This document shows positions 1-5,078 of a DNA stretch of 5,078 bases, in pieces. Under the pieces are notes generated by a model that was not told the DNA's origin, did no database searches, and worked only from the letters and a program-made list of their open reading frames with translations. The DNA is taken from assembly GCA_026391235.1 (NCBI GenBank), contig JAPLDV010000003.1:1-5078 (forward strand), written 5' to 3'. Position 1 is the stretch's first letter. Each line of letters begins with the position of its first letter. Source of the stretch: Bacteroidia bacterium. Its GTDB lineage: Bacteria; Bacteroidota; Bacteroidia; Bacteroidales; UBA12481. The position numbers and the translations under genes were made by a program.

Positions 1-143
1 CTGAAAAACTGCTGGCGTCCTTTTGCTTCTTCAAGCAACTGACTGGCTGTCAGTTTATAGGGATGTGTTGTATTCTTCGGAACTGCCGCAATGATCAGTC
101 CGAGACCAACGATACTAATCGATAAAATAACTCTTGCTTTCAT
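1..143 (-). CDS. N-terminus of an exported or membrane-anchored protein, possibly rhodanese-domain (cut by window edge)
   Basis: Partial gene: 47 codons are visible before the window ends. It begins MKARVILSISIVGLGLIIAA, a basic start followed by a hydrophobic core, which is a signal peptide or N-terminal anchor. A polar segment follows (HPYKLTASQLLEEAKGRQQFF at 27-47). The ATG is supported by an AAAGGA Shine-Dalgarno five bases upstream and lies 14 bp after the stop of the second DUF395 gene, so it belongs to the same unit. The segment before the cut resembles the lead-in of periplasmic single-domain rhodaneses found next to YeeE/YedE genes in Bacteroidota, as I remember them. The catalytic Cys loop lies outside the window, so this is a guess. 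The existence of the gene is well supported; its function is not. Confidence 0.7.
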   Translation of the reverse strand, partial: MKARVILSISIVGLGLIIAAVPKNTTHPYKLTASQLLEEAKGRQQFF

Positions 144-148
144 TTTTT

Positions 149-154
149 TCCTTT
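149..154 (-). promoter_or_regulatory. Shine-Dalgarno for the truncated downstream gene
   Basis: AAAGGA on the minus strand, followed by five A residues and then the ATG at 143. It supports the short partial reading frame as a real gene start. Confidence 0.65.
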
Positions 155-157
155 GAT

Positions 158-754
158 TTAATATTCTTCACGCGGAAATCTCTTTTCAGCCCATTCGGCG
201 ACATAAAACATGCCGATAGCTGCCAGAATGACCACAAGAGCAGCCAGGCCGTCGGAAAGTCCGAGCGACTCGCTGAGTTTGGGGGATCCTTTAAAAGCAG
301 CCAGGTACATATTATCCCAGATCGGGTACCCTTCGGAGAAGATAATCACTCCGATAAACAGTCCACCGATAAACACCATTGCATCAATTTTACCTATGGA
401 TGCCCCCGCAAAGCTGGTTCCCGGACAAAATCCGCCGATAATAAATCCGGCCCCCATCACCACCCCGCCGATGATTGCGGATGTCAGATAGGTTGGGTTA
501 ACATATAAAAGATCCAGATCAAGCCATCCAAACAGACTGAGAAACAGCATGCCAAGCATGGCAGTGATGGCGGCTGTAAAGAACACTTTTAACACAACCG
601 CATCGTACCCGTAGAATAGACCGGCCAGTTTGCGGCTCGAAGAGAATCCGCTGCTTTCAAGCACAAAACCGAAGCCAATACCTATGATAAAACCGAGCAG
701 GAGATTTGTGTTCTCCGATATTATTCCATTAACAACTAACGGTCCCATAATCAA
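158..754 (-). CDS. YeeE/YedE (DUF395) family membrane protein, probable sulfur-compound transporter, second of pair
   Basis: Second YeeE/YedE-type protein, 198 residues, with hydrophobic segments at about 16-34, 55-77, 88-110, 120-143 and 168-185. Family motifs are FVLESSGFSSSRKLAG (30-45) and GGFCPGTSFAGASIGK (107-122), with C110 in the conserved CPGT context. It begins 11 bp after the preceding DUF395 gene and probably forms a heteromeric or split permease with it, since each carries a different conserved Cys motif. The longest frame starts with TTG at 754; an ATG lies two codons later (748) and would change only the first two residues. No clear Shine-Dalgarno supports either. The last residues (KRFPREEY) are polar. 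The family is confident; the substrate (thiosulfate, sulfide or polysulfide) is unknown. Confidence 0.85.
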   Translation of the reverse strand: MIMGPLVVNGIISENTNLLLGFIIGIGFGFVLESSGFSSSRKLAGLFYGYDAVVLKVFFTAAITAMLGMLFLSLFGWLDLDLLYVNPTYLTSAIIGGVVMGAGFIIGGFCPGTSFAGASIGKIDAMVFIGGLFIGVIIFSEGYPIWDNMYLAAFKGSPKLSESLGLSDGLAALVVILAAIGMFYVAEWAEKRFPREEY

Positions 755-765
755 TGTTTTTAAGG

Positions 766-1296
766 TTAAATCCAGTTTTTTCTAAAGAACCAGGCCAGGG
801 CAAAGGCAGTTCCGAAAATCGCTGCCATAGTGATAAAACCGCCGAGTGATAAAACGGCCATTCCACTCAAAGCGGAACCGCTGGTACATCCGCGGCCGAG
901 CTGGGATCCAAATCCAAACAGCACTCCGCCCGTAACGGCCATGATCAGCCGCTTGCGGGAGGTGATCTTCGGACTGTGTTCGACCTTCAGTTTCAATCTT
1001 CCCCAAAGGCTGCCCGACAGGAAGCCTCCGACCAATACTCCGGCCATTTCAAAAACCAGCCAGTTTTTCAATGGGTTCGGATGCTGCTTCATTGTTTCAG
1101 CATAAAAAGCATTTTTTTCAACGTGTGCAGGTGCAATTACCTTATTTACAGCAACAACCACACTTTTAACGGCACCGCTGGCACCGAGTCCGCGGCCAGC
1201 CACAAAATTTGCCGCAATTAATACAAGGCCAAGCAAGACTCCGCCCAGGTAGGGATTCAGGTACCTGCGTGACCGGTCGTTAGTTTGATTCTCCAT
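766..1296 (-). CDS. YeeE/YedE (DUF395) family membrane protein, probable sulfur-compound transporter, first of pair
   Basis: Small membrane protein of the YeeE/YedE sulfur-transport family, some members of which (TsuA) import thiosulfate. The 176 residues have a polar N terminus (1-13) and hydrophobic segments at about 14-34, 79-98, 117-135 and 143-171. Between the first two is a soluble loop of about 40 residues. Signature motifs are GRGLGASGA (34-42) and GRGCTSGSALSG (134-145), the latter with C137 in the family's conserved GRGCTSG context, where a cysteine is thought to contact the sulfur substrate. Full single-chain members are about twice as long, so this is probably one half of a two-gene transporter with the next gene. 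The ATG has no visible Shine-Dalgarno and follows a 47-bp repeat-bearing AT-rich gap. Transport of a sulfur species is inferred from family and neighbours. Confidence 0.85.
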   Translation of the reverse strand: MENQTNDRSRRYLNPYLGGVLLGLVLIAANFVAGRGLGASGAVKSVVVAVNKVIAPAHVEKNAFYAETMKQHPNPLKNWLVFEMAGVLVGGFLSGSLWGRLKLKVEHSPKITSRKRLIMAVTGGVLFGFGSQLGRGCTSGSALSGMAVLSLGGFITMAAIFGTAFALAWFFRKNWI

Positions 1297-1314
1297 GGTT
1301 GATATGTTGTTTGA

Positions 1315-1339
1315 TATTTGTTATTGGTTATTTGTTATT
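1315..1339. repeat. 14-bp-period direct repeat in the 47-bp intergenic gap
   Basis: TATTTGTTATT occurs at 1315-1325 and again at 1329-1339, separated by GGT. It lies between the PsrC-like and first DUF395 genes. On the coding strand it reads as an A/C-rich leader without Shine-Dalgarno (AATAACAAATA units). It may be low-complexity spacer of the kind common in Bacteroidota intergenic DNA, or a binding site. No stem-loop terminator is seen in the gap. Confidence 0.55.
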
Positions 1340-1343
1340 AGTT

Positions 1344-2285
1344 TCAGTACAACCAGCGGCTGAGTTGCCCGGCGTAGGCCAAAATGAAACGGAGCATGAT
1401 CCCGCCGAAAATCACTAATACAGGCGGAATGTAATACGGGATCCTGAATTTCATCAACTCAAGTGATTCAAGGGTGGCAGGCAAAATAAGGCCAATGCAA
1501 ACAACCAGCATCCAGAAAGTGGCCGTATATGGTCCACCCAGGAAGAGATTGGCAGCATCAATCTGTACCTGTGTGCTCGCGAGGAAGCCCATAAACATGT
1601 GCACAATGAGGAAAAGCTCAATGGCAATCAGTAGCAGATCGATCCGGGCTATGGATTTTTTTTCATACTGGTTCTTCGACATCAGGATGATGGTCGCCGC
1701 ACCGGTCGACATACCGGAAACCAGGAACAAGGGCCCCAGTATTGATGTGTTCCATAGCGGCCGGGCATTAAAGGCTGAAAAAAGGATCCCGGTGTATACC
1801 CCGAGAATCACTGCGAAAAATATCGTAGCCCAGGCAAGAGGCACCTTCCACTTTCTGAAAAATACTTCAAGATCATCCAGCCATTTATACCTCCATTTCC
1901 ATTTCGGAAAAATCTCACGGATATTCAGAGCCGCCCAGATAAAGGAAATCGGAGTAATAATCATCAGGGTCCAGGCTCCCCATGACATTGGCGACTGAAG
2001 CCGGATAACGGTGTAGAGGCGCCAGAAGAATGCTTTATGCTTTAAATCAAGAAATAGCGCCAGCAATCCGATTATCAGAATGACCGGAACGATAAGTGTT
2101 GCTTTCCCGACTGCGGTCGGATACTCTTTTTCCTTTCCTCTGATCACAAAAAAAGCGGCAAAAAACAGAATCCCGGCGGCGAGCCCACCTAAAAAAAGGT
2201 ATAGAGGTATTTGCCAATGCCATATATGCAGGTAGGGATCGATATTCGGGTTCATCCTGCCGCTGACAATAATCTCTTCTCTCAT
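1344..2285 (-). CDS. psrC: NrfD/PsrC-type membrane quinone-interacting subunit
   Basis: Integral membrane subunit expected to anchor the complex and exchange electrons with the quinone pool. The 313 residues show about eight hydrophobic segments, near 25-48, 62-81, 101-121, 149-171, 179-202, 214-236, 248-273 and 285-305. Family-like features include PLYLFLGGLAAG (27-38), the SPMSWGAW loop (98-105) after LDLKHKAFFWRLY, and GVYTGILFS (162-170). The length is in the usual PsrC/NrfD range. The ATG at 2285 is kept because the polar stretch before the internal Met at codon 11 resembles the family N terminus and an in-frame TAA lies upstream at 2304-2306. Neither ATG has a clear Shine-Dalgarno. It starts 13 bp after the FeS gene, so translational coupling or a shared message is likely. 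Whether it pumps protons cannot be told from sequence. Confidence 0.93.
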   Translation of the reverse strand: MREEIIVSGRMNPNIDPYLHIWHWQIPLYLFLGGLAAGILFFAAFFVIRGKEKEYPTAVGKATLIVPVILIIGLLALFLDLKHKAFFWRLYTVIRLQSPMSWGAWTLMIITPISFIWAALNIREIFPKWKWRYKWLDDLEVFFRKWKVPLAWATIFFAVILGVYTGILFSAFNARPLWNTSILGPLFLVSGMSTGAATIILMSKNQYEKKSIARIDLLLIAIELFLIVHMFMGFLASTQVQIDAANLFLGGPYTATFWMLVVCIGLILPATLESLELMKFRIPYYIPPVLVIFGGIMLRFILAYAGQLSRWLY

Positions 2286-2298
2286 AGCAGTATCAGGT

Positions 2299-2832
2299 TT
2301 AGATTAGGAAATAGAGTTGCGGTTTCGTTCCGGCTTCCGGTATAAGTGTTTTGTACTTCCGGTTTTTCAGAATAACTGAAACCGGACTTTTTGCGTCATC
2401 TAGATCGCCGAAATACAGGCACTTGGTAGGGCAGGCTGCAACACATGAGGGTAATTGCCCTTTCTCAACACGATGCAGGCAGAAAGTGCATTTATCCACG
2501 TAACCATCCGGATGGGAATACCTGGCATCATACGGGCACGAGGAGATGCAGGCACCGCAACCTATACACCGGTTATGGGTAACCACCACAATACCACCTT
2601 TTTCATAGTGGCTGGCACCGGTTGGACAGCAACGAACGCAAGGGGAATTGTCGCAATGGTTGCAACGTTCAGAGCGCAACTCAAGTTCAAGGGTCGGATA
2701 AGTTCCATCCGTAACCTCCACCACCCAATCGCGGCAATAGCCAATTGGAACATCGTTCTCGGTTTGACAGGCAACAACGCAATCGCTGCAACCGACGCAT
2801 TTCAGGGTATCAACGGCCATGGCGTACCTCAT
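2299..2832 (-). CDS. psrB: Four-cluster [4Fe-4S] electron-transfer subunit (PsrB/PhsB/DmsB-like)
   Basis: Electron-transfer subunit that links the Mo catalytic subunit to the membrane quinone subunit. The 177 residues hold four cysteine groups: C12/C15/C18/C22, C57/C60/C65/C69, C89/C92/C95/C99, and C115/C118/C130/C134. These are the 16 ligands expected for four [4Fe-4S] clusters in the PsrB/DmsB/NrfC family. Three further cysteines (C33, C68 and C138) are not needed for that scheme. There is no signal peptide, which is normal because such subunits are thought to be co-exported with the folded Tat-bearing partner. The start overlaps the stop of the catalytic gene (ATGA). It is supported by a near-perfect Shine-Dalgarno seven bases upstream, so this ATG is preferred to the internal one at codon 5. 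Length is typical. Family confidence is very high; partnership with the flanking genes is inferred from overlap and order. Confidence 0.95.
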   Translation of the reverse strand: MRYAMAVDTLKCVGCSDCVVACQTENDVPIGYCRDWVVEVTDGTYPTLELELRSERCNHCDNSPCVRCCPTGASHYEKGGIVVVTHNRCIGCGACISSCPYDARYSHPDGYVDKCTFCLHRVEKGQLPSCVAACPTKCLYFGDLDDAKSPVSVILKNRKYKTLIPEAGTKPQLYFLI

Positions 2833-5057
2833 GATTTAACCTCCTCTGATTCAGTTACAAAAGTGACAAAATTGCCCCTCATGCCTGTTCCTCCCATGCT
2901 GGGATCAACCAACACTTTGGTAATCATTTGAGTATCACTGGCACCCCTCCCGAAGCACCGCTGGAGCTTTTTCTGGTTATGACCGAAACCATGTACCATA
3001 TATACTGAATCCCATCTGATCCTTTCGGTAACCCTCACCCTTATCCTGAAATCGGACTGAATGCCATCCTGATTTTTCAGCCAGATATACTGGTCATTTG
3101 TTAATGCCCACTCTTTGGCAACTTTAGGATTGATCCAAACACTGTTTTCTTCCATCAGGTCGGCCAGGTTCGGATTATTTGACGTTCGGGTGAAAGTATG
3201 CATCGGAGCTCTGCCATAGATTAAGCGGTAATATCCGGCGGGTGGCTCTTCATGCGGGGTATAAACCGGAAGTGCCGCAAAGCCTGCAGCTTCAAGATCG
3301 CTGGAATAGAGCTCGATCTTTGTACTGGTCGTTCTGAACTCAACATCCTCACCATCAGCAAAATATAGATCATCAGCAGTCCGGTCGAAGGTTTTGACAC
3401 CGATCCTTTGCATTTCCTCGAGGCTGGAACCCATCTGCTTTAATTGCCAGCTTAGCATCTCCTCAATATCTTTCCATGGGAAATAGGCGCCAAGTCCAAT
3501 TTTGCCGGCCAATTGCTTAACTATCCACCAGGCAGGTTTTGTATCATAGTTGGGTTTAACGGCCGGCATGAGAAGTGCCAATTGAGGCTTGCGGTGAGGG
3601 CTTACCCTGATATCATCGTAACGTTCCAGATAAGTGCATTCCGGAAGAACAACATCGGCATAGCCAGTTATCTCCATTGGCATAGTATCGATAACAACCA
3701 GAAGATCCAGGGCTTTGATGGCTTCAATTGTGTTTGCCTGGTTCGGCATGGTTTCGATCAGGTTGGTACCGTTTACGATCCATGCCTTATATTTTGCCTC
3801 TCTGCCTTCAGCCGGGCGGCTCAGGTCGACGATGGCGTTTGCCACCGGCTGATCGGCCAGCGGATATTGGTCGCCCAGCATATCCCTCCAACCTTTTTTA
3901 ACCTCCGGATAATGAGGATGCGGAAATTCAGGAACCGTAAGGCTTTCGGGACGGTAGAATCCTCCGCGCCTGCCCCATGAACCCAGGATGGCATTCAATA
4001 TTGCTATGGCCCTGAGCCGCTGCACATCATCGCCATACCAGGTAACGTGCCTGCCGGGGTGTATAATGACAGCAGGCGCGGCATGAGCCATTTCACGAGC
4101 AGTTTGGCGTATCATCTGCGGGGCAATGGTTGTGATTCCATAAGCCCACTCGGGAGTAAAGGTTTTAACATGAACCTGCAACTTATCGAAGCCTGTAGTG
4201 TACTTTTCGACGTAAGCTTTATCGTACAGGCCTTCCCCGATAATAACATTCATCCAGGCCAATAGCAAGGCCAGATCGGTCGATGGCTTTATCGGCAGCC
4301 AGAATTTCGATTTGCTGGCTGCGGTTGAAAAACGCGGGTCAACGGTAATAATGGTTGCTCCTTTATCAATGGCGTCCGACATTTCCTGAACCTGCCCATT
4401 ATGCATATTTTCACCTATATGTGAACCAATGAGAACCAGACAGCGGGTATCCCTGATATCCGTACGTTCGGGAGATTCAACCACCTCACCAAAAGTTGCA
4501 AGGAAAGCTGCTTCCCGGGGACCTTTGCATTGCGCATACGATGGAGCGGCGCTGCTGTTTGAACCAATTGCTTTCAACAAGCCTCCAAAATATTTCCCGC
4601 CTGAACCATGCGAAAAAAGAGCAACTGATTCGGGGCCGCTGGTTGAAATAACCTGTTTAAGTTTGCCTGCAATATAATCCAGCGCTTCATCCCAACCTGC
4701 CTCACGGTAAGTTTGCTTTCCACCGGTGGTGGTCCGGATCAGCGGGGTTTTCAACCGGTCCTCATCATTGTACATCCCTACTCCACCCGTGCCTCTCGGG
4801 CAAAAGCGGCCGTTGGAATGCAAATCTTCATCGTTCCCTATGATCTTCCGGATTTCACCCTCGTCGTTCTTGTGAACCCAACCCGCACATTTCCAGAAAC
4901 AAATCTCACAATATGTAGGTGTTCTCCGCATTCCTTCAAATACCAGGCGTTCCGGGTCATTCAGCCCGCCAGCAAATGATCGGATTGCCGGAAAGCCAAC
5001 CGTTAATCCCCCCGCCCCCAATGCCGAAATCCTGATAAATTCTCTCCTGGTTTTCAT
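2829..5057 (-). CDS. psrA: Tat-exported molybdopterin oxidoreductase, polysulfide/thiosulfate reductase catalytic subunit (PsrA/PhsA-like)
   Basis: Catalytic subunit of a DMSO-reductase-superfamily complex, expected to act in the periplasm on polysulfide, thiosulfate or a related sulfur compound. The 742 residues open with a twin-arginine signal (TRREFIR at 3-9, then a hydrophobic stretch to about 29). A [4Fe-4S] motif follows: C50, C53, C57 and C86, the last in a CPRG context. C177, in a QCKGPREAAF segment, is at the place and in the context of the Mo-coordinating cysteine of PsrA/PhsA enzymes. NGTN at 429-432 and the TMPMEITGYADVVLP region (458-472) match the usual molybdopterin-binding core, and the C-terminal part from about 605 fits the dinucleotide-binding domain. 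Length suits Psr/Phs and is short for TtrA or ArrA. The start is firm: an in-frame TAA lies five codons upstream (5070-5072). No Shine-Dalgarno is visible. It is the first gene of the cluster here and overlaps the FeS gene by ATGA. Family assignment is strong; substrate and reaction direction are inferred. Confidence 0.93.
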   Translation of the reverse strand: MKTRREFIRISALGAGGLTVGFPAIRSFAGGLNDPERLVFEGMRRTPTYCEICFWKCAGWVHKNDEGEIRKIIGNDEDLHSNGRFCPRGTGGVGMYNDEDRLKTPLIRTTTGGKQTYREAGWDEALDYIAGKLKQVISTSGPESVALFSHGSGGKYFGGLLKAIGSNSSAAPSYAQCKGPREAAFLATFGEVVESPERTDIRDTRCLVLIGSHIGENMHNGQVQEMSDAIDKGATIITVDPRFSTAASKSKFWLPIKPSTDLALLLAWMNVIIGEGLYDKAYVEKYTTGFDKLQVHVKTFTPEWAYGITTIAPQMIRQTAREMAHAAPAVIIHPGRHVTWYGDDVQRLRAIAILNAILGSWGRRGGFYRPESLTVPEFPHPHYPEVKKGWRDMLGDQYPLADQPVANAIVDLSRPAEGREAKYKAWIVNGTNLIETMPNQANTIEAIKALDLLVVIDTMPMEITGYADVVLPECTYLERYDDIRVSPHRKPQLALLMPAVKPNYDTKPAWWIVKQLAGKIGLGAYFPWKDIEEMLSWQLKQMGSSLEEMQRIGVKTFDRTADDLYFADGEDVEFRTTSTKIELYSSDLEAAGFAALPVYTPHEEPPAGYYRLIYGRAPMHTFTRTSNNPNLADLMEENSVWINPKVAKEWALTNDQYIWLKNQDGIQSDFRIRVRVTERIRWDSVYMVHGFGHNQKKLQRCFGRGASDTQMITKVLVDPSMGGTGMRGNFVTFVTESEEVKS
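2840..2847 (-). promoter_or_regulatory. Strong Shine-Dalgarno for the FeS subunit gene
   Basis: AGAGGAGG read on the minus strand lies seven bases before the ATG at 2832, inside the last codons (Glu-Glu-Val) of the catalytic-subunit gene. It fixes the start of the FeS gene and shows that the overlap is a real translation junction. It is the strongest ribosome site in the window. Confidence 0.85.
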
Positions 5058-5077
5058 ATATCTGTATATTTAGATAT
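5058..5077. promoter_or_regulatory. AT-rich dyad abutting the first start codon
   Basis: Perfect 6-bp arms ATATCT (5058-5063) and AGATAT (5072-5077) flank an 8-bp spacer with a symmetric central ATAT (5066-5069). The dyad ends directly at the catalytic-subunit ATG. It could be an operator or a weak hairpin covering the start. It could also be chance in AT-rich DNA, because the window ends here and no promoter can be placed. Confidence 0.3.
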
Positions 5078-5078
5078 C

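Noticed and set aside
134..508. Plus-strand open frame of 124 codons
   Set aside because: It is antisense to the second DUF395 gene and the start of the truncated gene, and its product looks like arbitrary polar sequence.
1474..1998. Plus-strand open frame of 174 codons
   Set aside because: It lies wholly antisense to the PsrC-like gene, shows no domain or credible hydrophobic pattern, and is best explained as a shadow of that conserved gene.
2455..2931. Plus-strand open frame of 158 codons
   Set aside because: It is antisense to the FeS subunit and the end of the catalytic gene, whose cysteine motifs are unmistakable; no family features are seen in the plus-strand product.
3513..3980. Plus-strand open frame of 155 codons
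   Set aside because: It is antisense within the catalytic subunit and has no recognisable motif.
2829..5057. Arsenate or tetrathionate reductase as the catalytic subunit
   Set aside because: ArrA and especially TtrA are longer, and the neighbouring DUF395 sulfur-transport genes favour a Psr/Phs-type enzyme; not fully excluded.
2829..5057. Cytoplasmic sulfite dehydrogenase (SoeABC) reading of the A-B-C genes
   Set aside because: SoeA-type enzymes lack a Tat signal, whereas this protein has a clear twin-arginine signal at its N terminus.

Overview
The window is one minus-strand gene cluster for respiratory or assimilatory metabolism of inorganic sulfur, and it has almost no spare DNA. In transcription order (high to low coordinates) it holds: a Tat-exported molybdopterin oxidoreductase of the polysulfide/thiosulfate reductase type (2829-5057); a four-cluster [4Fe-4S] electron-transfer subunit overlapping it by 4 bp (2299-2832); an NrfD/PsrC-type membrane quinone-interacting subunit 13 bp further on (1344-2285); two consecutive YeeE/YedE-type (DUF395, sulfur-transport family) membrane proteins (766-1296 and 158-754); and the first 47 codons of an exported or membrane-anchored protein cut by the window edge (1-143), which may be a periplasmic rhodanese-domain protein.

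The first three genes have the A-B-C order of the Psr/Phs branch of the DMSO reductase superfamily. The expected complex sits on the periplasmic face: the Mo-bis-PGD subunit handles the sulfur substrate, the FeS subunit passes electrons, and the membrane subunit exchanges them with the quinone pool. The two DUF395 proteins carry the Cys motifs expected of sulfur (thiosulfate-like) permeases, so they may move sulfur species across the same membrane. If the truncated gene is a rhodanese, it would add sulfane-sulfur handling. Substrate and direction (polysulfide or thiosulfate reduction, or the reverse oxidation) cannot be read from sequence alone.

Spacing between genes is -4, 13, 47, 11 and 14 bp. 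No gene lies on the plus strand and I see no convincing terminator, so a single transcript is likely. The only intergenic stretch over 20 bp between genes is the 47 bp at 1297-1343, which is AT-rich with a 14-bp-period repeat. The 21 bp upstream of the first gene contain an AT-rich dyad.

Organism: a bacterium of medium GC with mixed use of Shine-Dalgarno sequences (strong before two genes, not evident before four). The protein style, the weak SD use and the TAAC/AAATA-type spacer suggest Bacteroidota or a relative, at moderate confidence. The genes look intact and ordinary in composition. There is no RNA gene, mobile element or CRISPR array. The gene set is a recognisable sulfur-respiration locus rather than an obviously new system.
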